Source: Hemicentrotus pulcherrimus (lineage: Eukaryota; Echinodermata; Echinoidea; Camarodonta; Strongylocentrotidae). From it: a stretch of 16,493 nt of DNA. The DNA lies in the NCBI GenBank assembly GCA_003118195.1, contig BEXV01002432.1, positions 4,725-21,217 of the forward strand, in the 5' to 3' direction. Numbering within the stretch: the stretch's first letter is position 1; every line of letters starts with the position of its first letter. Shown here piece by piece: positions 8,601 through 16,493 of the stretch. The notes under the pieces are model-generated. The model was not told the origin of the DNA, did no database searches, and saw only the letters and a program-made list of their open reading frames with translations. Both the position numbers and the translations under genes were made by a program.

Positions 8601-10070
8601 AGAATACCAATCTACATGGTCCATGGTTCAAACGAGTCCTACATAGCCCTCACAGACCTCCCCAAACTGCAGCTGCCTGCTCTAAATCAGGTTCCGGCCT
8701 ATGTTCGAGAATTACCAGATCTCCCAAATTATGAGCCACCTCCATACAGTCCAACTGCAGAAACATTCTCAGAATCACCAGAGAGAGCCGACACTGAGCA
8801 GCCCAGTCAGTCACCTCCGGCAACACAATGCTTGTTTGAAGAAGATGCTGTCTCTGCACAAAATGAATTACAGGAATTAGAGCTTCAATTCACAATGCAG
8901 AATGACTCCTCAAGAACAGAAGGTGATCAACTATCAGGAAATTCAGGAGATGGTGAGCTTGAAGGCGATTCTGGAGATGATCAAATACCATTGGGAACAG
9001 ATGGAGCAGTGGGAACTTCAGACTCGCTCAATGGTGACCTGCAGGAGAATACCATAGATCCAAACCAATCAACACCACAAGGAACTGATGAAACCACTAT
9101 TAATGAAGCAGTACAGGAAGCTAGTGGTAATAGGAGTGATGCAGGCATTGTAAACCCAGTGTTTGAGGAGGAGGAAACAGTTATCGTGGAAGACATTAAT
9201 CGACCACCTGATATTCTCCTGGAGGCTATTGAATCGGCTAGGTCAAGCATTAACACATCTGCACATTTCCTAGATGCTTCAACAAACTCTACAGCACAGG
9301 ATGATGCCTTCCTAAATCACAATGTTATTGATCCACCGAGAAGCACCTCACCAGTCAGGATTTCAGGGTCGATCTCTAATGAGAGAACCATCGACTCCCA
9401 AGCAGTAGTAACTTTGAGAACTACTTCAGAACCTAAACAGGATGTAAAGGTAAATCAACAAAAATGTGTGAACCATTCAGAGAGATTGAGTCGAGCACGA
9501 CATCCAAGCCGAACCACAAATCTACAAGAGCATTCAGTTGAGCTTCAACAGAGACCCACAGGGCCTTCAAACAATCAAGCAAGAGGAGAACCACTGGAAA
9601 CTTCTCTGAACAATCACAGCCAAAGTACCGATGCTAGATCCAAAGAAGTTAAAAGGAGCAGAAGTCTCTCTGCTGCAAAAAATATAGGGCCTGAATATTC
9701 ACTACAAGAGATTCCGTCCAGGTCAAACAAAAGCAAAAGGCACTCCGAAACATATGGTAGACAAAGAAAATATGAGTATGGTACTAAAACAAAGGATCAC
9801 ACCTATTTGCCTGAAGAAAGAAATAATGGTATGCGATATAACCCTGCGACAACCCAAACCAAAGTCAGCCCAGATAGGGCCAGACGAAGAAGCCGTGATC
9901 ATTCAAGGCCAAGACAACCAGGGGTATCAAGTGGTGAAAATTTATCTGACATCATAAATCTGGTAGAGGCAGTTCATCATGGTTCTCCTTCGGTCAAACA
10001 CTCTACAAAGAAGAAAAAGAAGAAAAGGGAATCAAGTAGGAAGGATAATGTAGTTGAAAGTAGAATTTAA
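2557..10070 (+). CDS. ENTREP/FAM189-like multi-pass membrane protein, 5' partial, five exons
   Basis: Joining 2557-2613, 3742-3931, 4909-5087, 6571-6634 and 8245-10070 gives 771 residues in one frame, ending at TAA. Seen: residues 1-14 are the end of a membrane helix, then KRRH; a second helix at about 17-45; a loop with CQC (64-66), an N-S-T glycosylation sequon at N75 and C96; SLKDFLY (102-108) leading into a last helix (about 106-133); a charged linker (134-164); then a tail with PPPY at 328-331 and six lysines near the end. Known: ENTREP/FAM189 proteins are four-pass endosomal proteins with a KRP turn, a Cys-rich loop, a C...LKDLLF lead into helix 4 and a PPxY tail that binds WW domains of ITCH-type ubiquitin ligases. 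Inferred: this is a distant family member acting in membrane-protein ubiquitination and sorting. The N-terminus and helix 1 lie left of the window. It could instead be another CD20/MARVEL-like tetraspan protein. Exon structure is near certain; family is probable. Confidence 0.8.
2614..3741 (+). other. Intron, 1128 bp
   Basis: Bounded by GTGAGT and ACTCAG. AT-rich, with A-rich tracts at 2676-2706. It contains a second possible acceptor (..TTTCTTTGTAG, ending 3678) from which the frame runs open into the next exon. No other gene is seen. Confidence 0.75.
3742..3931 (+). CDS. Internal exon: membrane helix and start of the Cys-containing loop
   Basis: The acceptor follows a T-rich tract ending in ACTCAG; the donor is GTAAGT. 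The frame enters at phase 0 and leaves after one base. It encodes a helix starting IILSILLSVVDLIVC, a second hydrophobic stretch, and a loop with CQC and an N-S-T sequon. An upstream AG at 3677-3678 is also in frame and would lengthen the exon by 63 bases. I prefer 3742 because joining here aligns HVIL-IILSILLSV with the FAM189 helix (pattern ..LSVLCVML) without a gap and because its pyrimidine tract is better. Confidence 0.85.
4066..4099 (+). repeat. C-rich tract followed by (AAAC)n
   Basis: A C-run interrupted by one T is followed by about five AAAC units. Simple low-complexity sequence; the short open frames that cross it on both strands are not genes. Confidence 0.8.
4189..4320 (-). mobile_element. 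Probable LINE 3' tail ending in (AATTG)n
   Basis: On the minus strand the sequence reads ...TATTGTGTGTTCGAAATAAATTGAATTGAATTGAA. An AATAAA-like end followed by short pentamer repeats is the usual 3' end of CR1/L2-type and related LINEs in invertebrates. Only the 3' non-coding part is visible, and its inner limit is a guess. Confidence 0.5.
4439..4620 (-). mobile_element. Second probable LINE/SINE 3' tail ending in (TCAAA)n
   Basis: On the minus strand the end reads ...ATATGGAAATAAATTCAAATCAAATCAAATCA, again an A-rich 3' end followed by pentamer repeats. It lies in the same orientation as the tail at 4189 but with a different repeat unit, so it is a separate insertion. No reverse transcriptase sequence is visible; the inner limit is uncertain. 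Confidence 0.5.
4909..5087 (+). CDS. Internal exon: loop end and last membrane helix
   Basis: The acceptor is ..TTTAACCAG and the donor GTGAGA. The first two bases complete a GAT codon with the last base of the preceding exon; 59 full codons follow, phase 0 at the end. The product has C96, then SLKDFLYTLSIVY and a small-residue-rich hydrophobic helix ending LLLCSSRRS. The basic residues after the helix agree with a cytoplasmic C-terminal tail. The cysteine followed by LKD(L/F)L(F/Y) is the strongest family-like signature in the gene. Confidence 0.88.
5499..6289. mobile_element. Inverted-repeat element, ~790 bp
   Basis: AAATACTGTAAG (5499-5510) is the exact reverse complement of CTTACAGTATTT (6278-6289). 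The similarity continues less perfectly inward (left AAAGCGTGACC, right arm read in reverse CATGCGTGCCT). The inside is unlike the rest of the intron: GC-richer at 5590-5720, with several TTTAGGG-containing repeats. No transposase frame is visible. Inferred: a non-autonomous DNA transposon of unknown superfamily. The target duplication is not clear. Confidence 0.5.
6161..6258 (+). repeat. Three diverged copies of a TTTAGGGKGT repeat
   Basis: CCGTTTAGGGTGTG, CCTCATTTAGGGTGTAT and CCTCGTTTAGGGGGTAT have TTTAGGG at 6164, 6206 and 6242, so spacing is 42 and 36 bases. A fourth related copy, TTTTTAGGGGGTATTTTT, lies near the other end of the same element at about 5607 in the same orientation. Confidence 0.65.
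6571..6634 (+). CDS. Short internal exon: charged juxtamembrane linker
   Basis: The acceptor is TTTGTTCCAG; the donor GTAATT is weaker than the others. The 64 bases hold 21 codons plus one base, and that base makes GAA with the first two bases of the last exon. The peptide is rich in Glu, Arg and Gln (VEEEGVPSREERRNQQ...) and has no membrane character. Support is in-frame joining on both sides and codon-like composition; its small size makes it a candidate for exon skipping, which would shift the frame. Confidence 0.78.
6635..8244 (+). other. Intron, 1610 bp
   Basis: Bounded by GTAATT and CAACAG. Holds the TTAA-flanked element at 6777-7476, T- and A-rich tracts near 7741-7765, and a TACATGTA at 8202. 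Open frames inside it are short and have no coding character. Confidence 0.75.
6777..7476. mobile_element. TTAA-flanked inverted-repeat element, 700 bp
   Basis: TTAAAGGAAACC at 6777-6788 and GGTTTCCTTTAA at 7465-7476 are exact reverse complements, 12 bases, with a loose continuation (CCCC / GGGG). The ends share TTAAAGG with the element at 1191. Inferred: a second TTAA-type MITE, possibly of a related family. The short match leaves a real chance that these ends are unrelated. Confidence 0.45.
8245..10070 (+). CDS. Terminal coding exon: 607-residue cytoplasmic tail with PPPY
   Basis: The acceptor ATTCAACAG lies after a T-rich tract, and the frame stays open to TAA at 10068-10070. The ATG at 8199 is intronic, not a start. 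The tail is mostly low complexity: Ser/Thr/Arg-rich at first, then an island with few serines (GGYLQSHV...IPIYMVHG...LPKLQL, about 8560-8760) that ends in LPNYEPPPYSP. Next comes an acidic, Asn/Ser/Gly-rich stretch with EEEETVIVED and DILLEAIESARSS, then a basic Ser/Arg/Gln-rich part. The end has LSDIINLVEAV, which looks helical, and six lysines before the last 14 residues. PPPY is a WW-domain ligand of the kind bound by NEDD4/ITCH ligases. Other assignments inside the tail are only compositional. Confidence 0.9.
8736..8747 (+). other. PPPY motif (WW-domain ligand)
   Basis: Codons CCA CCT CCA TAC lie in the tail frame, inside LPNYEPPPYSP. PPxY is the established ligand of NEDD4-family WW domains. 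It is the only PPxY that I find in the visible protein, whereas vertebrate FAM189 proteins generally carry more than one proline-tyrosine motif. It sits about 195 residues after the last helix. Confidence 0.75.
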
Positions 10071-10134
10071 GAAAAATGATTTTAATTCCACCCTAAAAAG
10101 GAAACCTCATATAATAGGTAGACTTTGAATAAAA
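10071..10134 (+). other. Proximal 3' UTR
   Basis: The stretch from the stop codon to the first canonical polyadenylation signal. It is A-rich and has no coding character. If the proximal signal is used, the 3' UTR is very short; a longer transcript using signals further right cannot be excluded. Confidence 0.45.
10128..10133 (+). promoter_or_regulatory. Candidate polyadenylation signal AATAAA
   Basis: A canonical AATAAA begins 57 bases after the stop. A T/G-containing stretch (TTATTGTGAGTTCT) follows about 25 bases later, as expected for a cleavage region. The next canonical copies that I see on this strand are at 11983 and 13477, so this is the best-placed one. Confidence 0.5.
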
Positions 10135-12300
10135 CACCTCCCTTTTCCTAAAAGCCATTATTGTGAGTTCTCAAGAAGAATATCTAACAAGTGCTGAAAG
10201 AGTCTCTTATGTTGTTTGCACACCCTTCATTAAGTACAAAAGAATTATCCTAAAAGGAAATGTATTATCATCAGAAATTTCTTACCAGAACCATGACCGA
10301 GTGCTTTCAATCGCTTCCAGGCAAAGCTCTGGGTAATTGCCAGATGGGCCACAAGTTTTGACATCTACCGTACAAGGTGTGTAAACCATATTTAGCCTTA
10401 AAGGGAAATGTGTAGCCTCTCTCAACCAGCAATAACAATTGCCAAAATTTGTATGTATTTTCAAAACTTATTGTTAGATGTCCATTTCATTGTGATCCAT
10501 TCCAAGAAAGCCAATTAAATTATCAGTGAGGTAGTAAGAGAAATTATGATTATGCATATTCTCTAGGAACTTGTGAGAGCCATCTATTCTTATACTGTCT
10601 TTTCACAACTCGTTCAATGGTTGATTTGCAAATGGAAGTTGGCATTATATTGGAGAGCTCTACACTGACTGTGGAGGGGGTCTGTATGTACATGTACATG
10701 AGCATCATGGTGAAATATTTTTGGTCTGTACTGAAATTGTGGTTGCTCATGCACCTTTTACTGTCTAGCCCTAAATTATGCTGCATAAAACCACTTTAAT
10801 ATGTGATCTGTGTTAAAGTAAATCTAATGTTGGACTTCATTCACTGTTATTTAAGTCTGTAATACAGTATGCATTATTTTATACACTACATTCTATGAGA
10901 TGATCCAAACTACATTATATTCAATTTTTTGAAATATTTCTATGTATACCTCTAAATGCCACTACTTCAAGGCAGATGTTGCAAGTGTAACTTACTTTAA
11001 GCCTTATGTTAACATGTACATATGTGTGCAGTACACTCTGTACTCTTTGAAGTCCAATTCGGAAAGACCTATGAACAAAAATGTAACGGTAAACAGCGAG
11101 ACCTGTCTGCTTGTATCTACCACTAAAGTTTGTCCGAAATATTTGCATTTTTACAAGATATTGTAAATCAACAATAATTTCCAAGTACTGTCTTAATGAG
11201 AAAACATTATGCATGAGGTACAACATGTCTTTTAGCTGAACATTGACCCATGAAGTGTATGTTAGTTGGGTTAAAATAGGGTTTGACCTCCCAAGAAACA
11301 AAAAAAAACTTGCAACTACAGGGTTTTCAACAGTTTCTGATAGCGTTTGACATCATGAAATTTGACCACCAGAAAGTAGTTTTTCTCCCAATACACTCTA
11401 AAATAGCCATTAATCATGATCCATCTCACAGATGTAATTTTGGTGTCTGTATTTTTTGGGAGTCAGAGAATTCATTCATACCACTTACAATGTGTTAAGG
11501 TCACCAGGAAACCTGGAAATCCAAGACGACATCCAAAATGGCCACCAGCTGCCTATATATAACCAGAAGAGAGTTACTGGTTTGCTTTGTATTATCATAA
11601 TGGTTTAGAGTAGCCTCATACTCAAAATAATACCAAAGATGGCAACCATTTTGTAATTGAAGATGAAATTAGCCATAAATCGTTATATACCCATCTTAGA
11701 GTCTATACTTGGGTTTCAGGTGTTGACAAATGTATTTAGATTTTTTAAATGTCTCCTTTCAGTGACATTTGTGCATTATCTATTGATCCAGAATGCTAGG
11801 AATTACCTATTATTCATGAGGAAAAAAGCCCAAAACCTTGACAATTTTGATTCTTATTCCATTTAATTGCAGCCGATCATAAGTGTCTCTAAATTGGCAA
11901 TGCATTGTAAAATACAAAATCACTATTTTCATATACAAATGGGCAATTTTTCAGTTAAATTTTCTTTTAAATTGGTTAATTAAATAAACATACTTTTTTC
12001 AAATTATGAATGAGTAGAAAATAAAATTAATTATTGCCAATTTGAGGATGGAAAACTGATTAATTTAGAAAATAAGAAAAGTCTAAACTGCTATAGTTTA
12101 AAACATGATTAATTTTGAAAGGTTTATAAGAATGAAGCCTTTTTAATTACTGTCTGAGGCTGATAGCAGAATGCTGTCGACAGTTATTGGTAAAATTTGT
12201 TTTATAAATCACTTTAGTAGTGGTTTTTTAAGTATGGTAATATTTCTATTTGTGAACTTGTTTATAATACTAGTAATAATCATTGTTTGACATGACTACA
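10135..12300. other. Downstream non-coding region, no gene seen
   Basis: AT-rich, with stops in all frames. Small features only: a TTAAAGGGAAATG end-like motif near 10397 without a visible partner, TACATGTA at 10689, a perfect CCAGG-AAA-CCTGG hairpin at 11504-11516, and AATAAA at 11983. Frames of 126 codons on the minus strand (10921-11301) overlap open plus-strand frames and resemble nothing I know. Confidence 0.55.
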
Positions 12301-12510
12301 CACCTGTTAATATCTGTTTTGTGCACTAATTTATGATAATCATTACATCACGTTCACCTTGTATTTTACTCACTTGTTAATATCCGTTTGTGCACTTATT
12401 TATAATAGTCAGTATATCCAAATCACCTTGTATTAAACACACTTGTACTTAGAATAAGAACATCACCTTGAGTATACGTATGATCACCTTGATAAAATAA
12501 GCACCTTGAT
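12301..12510 (+). repeat. Degenerate ~70-bp tandem repeat
   Basis: CACCTGTTAATATCTG at 12301 returns as CACTTGTTAATATCCG at 12371, and TCACCTTGTATT at about 12354 returns as TCACCTTGTATT at 12423, so the period is about 70. A third, decayed unit begins with CACTTGTAC near 12440. The CACCTTG core recurs at about 12464, 12485 and 12502. Confidence 0.7.
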
Positions 12511-14019
12511 GATATATTTATATACCTGTTTGTTGTTTGTCCAGAATGATGTGACCAATGAGGCTCTTATAACTGCCTGTTTTTGTTAATGTATATATAT
12601 TTTTACATAAAAAATCAATGGTATGCACCCAGAACTTGAAATGTGCAGTATGTAATTGTATTCTTGCCTGGTCTACATAAATATATGTTTATCTATCTTG
12701 TATTTATATTAATCATTGTATAACTTGTAGAAAGAAACCATGAGAGAAATCACTTTCTGTTATAGCCTATGTAAAAAAAAAAATAGCCTCCAAAATCTGT
12801 TAATCTAATTCAATATTTGATTTGAAGAATAGCAAGATCCACATATGAATGCAAATTTAATCATTTAAAGCAGAATGAAAAGCAATTTTTATTTTGAACA
12901 CATAGCTGCATTCTCTGCAAGCTTTCATGTTCCTGTACAGTTGCATCTCCTGTCGAAGCAAAAAAGTCATGTTGAAAGTAATATTTTTTATGGCAACTAA
13001 CAAACAGAATCACATTTTGTGTAGTTTTAACCGTGTTTTGTGTATCCATCGTGTTAGGTAAAATTTAAAACATTCTAAAGAACAATCAACTTATCAAATT
13101 AAAGAGAAACTGTGAGGTCTTCACGATATTGGTAATTTTATTCTAACTTGAATTTGATTACTCTGTAATTTGTGATATTTTAGGCTTTCCTTATTCATCT
13201 CAATACAGTGTATTATGCCCCGTTATCCCTTCTTGCGCTGTTATGCTAGAATGTATAGTCAAGGAACTTATCCCACCTCCTTGGTAAAGGTATATGTTTC
13301 GTAAACTCGTGGAGTGGTTTTTTTAAATGCGAGCAGAGTTTCACAGATCTTAGCAGTGTAAATGCTGGCTTCTGAAACATCGATGAATGATTCTGATTTG
13401 ATCTTGAGTGACGTGCTTTCATGCGATCGCACTCAGAGCAGGGACAAGTCCCGCATGTGCACTAATGGTACTCACCAATAAATCTGAATAAGTAAACACA
13501 AATGTTTTTTATGGGTCTTACCAGTCCCCTAAAAAAGATAATTTATCAAAATGATGTTTTGTTAGTGTAAATGGGCCTATAGCTGCAGCTGTATATATTG
13601 GCCAATTTTGTTGTTTCACCTAGGTGGCAGTGACAGGTTCAACTGTATTTATCTTCTGTGTATGCCTATGAAACTTAAAGATACAGGAGAGTTCTAGTCA
13701 TCCAATTGCATTGTTAAAAAAGAGGTGTGGAATGGATTAGAAAAAGTTGATCATGTAGCATGTACTGCAATTAAAAGTTCTGGAGTCATCCAAATCATAA
13801 TAAATTTGGCCTAGTCTTGGTAAAGTAACAATCACTGTACACAGAAAGATGTATATGGGACTACACAAATGGTGTCGGGCTACCAACTTTGATTTTCTAA
13901 TCTTTCTATGCTCATTACTCAGCCAGTATACATGTCCTACCAAAATTGTTTGGCAAATGCCATTTATTTGTAATCTTGAACATTCAGTGTAAGTTTCGTT
14001 AGATTCTGTGAGAATTCCA

Positions 14020-14034
14020 TTTTTTTTTTTTTTT
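14020..14034 (+). repeat. T homopolymer
   Basis: Fifteen consecutive Ts, a likely length-variable tract. It could be the A-tail of a minus-strand retroposed sequence, but no retroposon body is recognisable beside it. Confidence 0.75.
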
Positions 14035-14706
14035 AAACCAGAACTCGCCTTTATCTTCAAATTTCTTCCTATTGAAGATAACATTCTGTATTTTTCATAT
14101 CCAAGCATCAAATAGAAGTGATTTCAGATCAACCTTAATGTGTACTAGCTTAAAGCAGGGATGTTCGCTCAAAGGGCAGTTACCGTAATGATATTCTAAT
14201 CATGATTTAAATCTCAATGTTTTTTTTTAAATACCAACAGCTTTTATTTACTGTGCATTCTATGTGTGCACCAAGATGAGAAGAAGTGAGATGAAGAAAC
14301 AGGGTTTCATACATCTAACATATGATGAGATTTGAACCAGGGTTGAAATCTCACTTGTTCTTGTGTGTGAATGTGTCTAATATGTGTCATAGTAAGAGTT
14401 TTCATCCGATAGGTTTTGTCAGTCATTAGAGGGCCAGTAAGGTCCAAAGCAGGTGTCAAAACACCAGCATAGGATGTCCAACTTCCTGCACAAATTAATT
14501 GGGAAGTTTTGAAAGCGATAACCAAAAACTTGTTAGTTAGTCACCCACAACCTAGCTGTACAGTGCATGTGCAAACTTATAAAACACTACTATGGAAATG
14601 GAGAGATACTTTGATAAAAGCATGTCATATAATAATTGTTCTGAGAATACATGGTGTTGTATTGACTTGAAATCTCTCTCAAATTTCTAACACCACTGTG
14701 ACCATA

Positions 14707-14727
14707 AATCAGTTCAAAGAACTGATT
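14707..14727. repeat. Perfect 9-bp hairpin
   Basis: AATCAGTTC-AAA-GAACTGATT: exact inverted repeat with a 3-base loop, directly followed by CTTAAAGGGAAATCC, an end-like motif similar to that near 10397. Possibly part of another mobile element. Confidence 0.65.
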
Positions 14728-15124
14728 CTTAAAGGGAAATCCATTGTTGAGAGCAATAAGTGAGAAAGTTATGAATTTTTGAAAGTTGAAATCATTTCAG
14801 GTAAGGACTCTTCAAATTGGTATCATCTCTACATTAGTAGTGGCAGACAACTTTCCAATTTGTTCCAACATACAATTATGACAAGAAATTTAAATTTCAT
14901 GACTTAGGAGCATATTTTCTGTTTAGAGGACCTACAATAATATGAAATGTGTTGGGGTATTTGTAGATTGATAGGTTAGTTTATATTTCAAACTGGTACT
15001 CAATTCTGTTGTATGTACAATTTGAGGTACCTGTGTAGGCCCTATGTATTTTATCCTATTAATATCAAATATACTTAATTTTCCTCTTTTAGGGAGTGCC
15101 TTGTTTAATTGAGATATGACAATT

Positions 15125-15355
15125 CACAAAATCACTACCTGGTTCGACAAAAACAATGTCAGTACTCGGTTGTAATTCTGTTGACAGAATCATTCGCGGG
15201 TGTGGACAGGATCACTTACGATTTTTATTTTTGTGGACAAAATCACTCTGTGAAGTTGCTATTGTGACAGTATCGGTCCTTAAGATTTATTTCGTGACAA
15301 AATCAATTATTTGGAGCAATTTTGTGATGGAATCACACGTGTCACATGGCACACC
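15125..15355 (+). repeat. Degenerate ~30-bp minisatellite of GTGACAAAATCAC-like units
   Basis: The core GACA(A/G)AATCAC, or close variants, begins at 15183, 15205, 15236, 15266, 15296 and 15326; the last four steps are exactly 30-31 bases. Two more diverged copies lie at 15125 and 15146. Several units are themselves small palindromes (GTGAT-GGA-ATCAC at 15324-15336; ATTCTGT-TG-ACAGAAT at 15175-15190). A 67-codon open frame passes through it by chance. Confidence 0.65.
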
Positions 15356-15361
15356 ATAATC

Positions 15362-15410
15362 TGTGACTACGTCCTACACTGATCTACTTTTGCACAGATC
15401 AGTGGTCACA
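15362..15410. repeat. Two-part hairpin next to the minisatellite
   Basis: CACTGATCT (15377-15385) pairs exactly with AGATCAGTG (15396-15404) around a 10-base loop. Outside it, TGTGAC (15362-15367) pairs with GTCACA (15405-15410), leaving nine unpaired bases on the left arm only. It uses the same GTGAC sequence as the neighbouring repeat units. Confidence 0.65.
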
Positions 15411-16493
15411 ATCCACAGACCAAACTGCCAATTTGAGATTTTCATAAACATGCATAACTTTTTTTATCATTGGTCCGATTTATTTCAAAATTAATTTCGC
15501 CATTCTGTTCCTCTTACATTTCTGCATACAAATGAACTACCGGTACTGGTATTACAATGGTTTGAATGCCCTTAATTGCAGTTATTCAATAACAGCATCA
15601 GTTGTGAATATTTTCTTAATCATTTCTCTCAAGTTAACCTACAAATGGTTAGTTAGTTCCTTGGTTAGGTTAGCTGGCCAGAAGTAAGCATTCCCCATAC
15701 AAAAAATGTGCGAACAATCTTTGAAGCTTTTTTGGTCATCTTTGTAATTAATCAAAAGCCTGCCGAATAAGAATCTTGCATTTCTATTCTTTTATTTGGT
15801 ATATTGTATTCCATATTCAACATTTTGTATAAGTTTACATTTAGAGCTAATTTAAATACATGTCATTTATGCCTAACAACACACGTAATTTGGAATTAGA
15901 CCCCTGTGTATTATTGTCTGTGACATGCAATATTATTTCTTTAATTTTTATTTTTAAATCTACACTTTACTTTAATTTCAACTTTAATTTAAAAAGTTGT
16001 TCATATTTTGCTGCATGCCGTGAATGACATTGGTGTTACGTTTTCATTAATGATGATTTATACATCTTTCACATGTTTATAATCGCAGAGTTGTAAAAAT
16101 GTTTTCATGTTATATCCTGCAAGTGTCATTAAATGAATGAAATCTACTTTTTATATTCTGACCCAATACAAAAATTTCTGTGCTTTTTCTTCTTTCTTTC
16201 TTTTCTTGATTTCTTTTCTTGATAAAAACTTGGTATTAGATTCTAAGAAGAGAATGGTTAACACAAATTCAAAAAAAGAAGAGAATGATTGTGCTTTGAT
16301 GAATTAGAGCAATGGTCAAAAATCAACTTACCGGTACAAAGAGCAAAAATGCAGATGCAAATACTATTTTATTGTATCACTTCATTTGAGGAATGATATT
16401 CAGAGGAATATTCCAGGTGATGTGTGTTAAGTTACTTTAAATGATTGCTGAAGTTTTGTTTGAATATGAACATTTGATAATACACATGTAGTA
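15411..16493. other. Non-coding region to the window end, no gene seen
   Basis: AT-rich, with TACCGGTA at 15538 and 16329, a CT-rich stretch at about 16184-16223 with the unit TTCTTTTCTTGAT twice, and AAGAAGAGAATGRTT repeated at 16245 and 16277. No splice-bounded open frame or RNA gene is recognisable. Confidence 0.55.

Larger units (their letters stand above)
12511..15120. other. Non-coding region, no gene seen
   Basis: Contains an A-run at 12773-12783, a GC-richer stretch around 13210-13470 with the palindromes GCGATCGC and GGGAC-AA-GTCCC (13441-13452) and AATAAA at 13477, a T-run at 14020-14034, and a perfect hairpin at 14707-14727. The 124-codon minus frame at 13737-14111 runs through the T-run as polylysine and is not convincing. 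Confidence 0.55.

Noticed and set aside
8981..9256. 91-codon open frame on the minus strand
   Set aside because: Antisense shadow of the long terminal exon, whose own frame is much longer and joins the upstream exons.
10921..11301. 126-codon open frame on the minus strand
   Set aside because: Resembles nothing known, is AT-driven, overlaps open plus-strand frames and has no promoter or splice support.
13737..14111. 124-codon open frame on the minus strand
   Set aside because: Contains translated homopolymer (lysine run from the T tract) and has no family resemblance.
10390..14745. TTAAAGGGAAAT motifs near 10397 and 14730 as the two ends of one element
   Set aside because: They lie in the same orientation, not inverted, so they cannot be the two ends of one inverted-repeat element.
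15362..15410. microRNA precursor
   Set aside because: The stem is too short and its outer arm too unbalanced for a typical animal precursor of about 60-80 bases with a ~22-base duplex.
1..16493. CRISPR array, tRNA or rRNA gene, bacterial operon
   Set aside because: No regular repeat-spacer array, no cloverleaf or rRNA-like conserved block, and the gene is interrupted by introns.

Overview
This is a piece of animal nuclear genome, not a prokaryotic region. It is AT-rich with long non-coding stretches. One gene on the + strand is split by introns with GT..AG ends, and the non-coding DNA is full of inverted-repeat transposon remnants and simple repeats. The palindromes TACCGGTA (7 copies) and TACATGTA (13 copies) are far above chance and none lies in a coding exon. 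From general experience this texture suggests a marine invertebrate such as an echinoderm, hemichordate or mollusc, but the sequence alone does not fix the phylum.

The only gene I can support runs from 2557 to 10070. Five coding exons (2557-2613, 3742-3931, 4909-5087, 6571-6634, 8245-10070) join in one open frame with matching phases 0, 1, 0, 1. They give the last 771 residues of a membrane protein. The start codon and the first membrane segment(s) lie left of the window. The visible part holds the end of one membrane helix, a short basic turn, a second helix, a cysteine-containing loop, a final helix after an LKDFLY motif, and then a tail of more than 600 residues, mostly low-complexity, with one PPPY motif. 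The order and several short matches fit the ENTREP/FAM189 family: four-pass endosomal proteins whose vertebrate members recruit NEDD4-type ubiquitin ligases such as ITCH through PPxY motifs. I consider this assignment probable, not proven.

Layout: 1-2556 is non-coding (G-run, TACATGTA cluster, a TTAA-flanked inverted-repeat element at 1191-1551 and a hairpin-rich element at 1841-2351). 2557-10070 is the gene; its introns carry two probable LINE 3' tails (4189-4620), a long inverted-repeat element (5499-6289) and a second TTAA-flanked element (6777-7476). A canonical AATAAA lies 57 bases after the stop codon. 10135-16493 has no gene that I can support. It contains a ~70-bp tandem repeat (12301-12510), a ~30-bp hairpin-forming minisatellite (15125-15355), perfect short hairpins and homopolymer tracts.

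The best leads are the divergent ENTREP-like gene, an in-frame tandem splice acceptor that would add 21 hydrophobic residues at the membrane helix, and the family of compact, hairpin-rich inverted-repeat elements.
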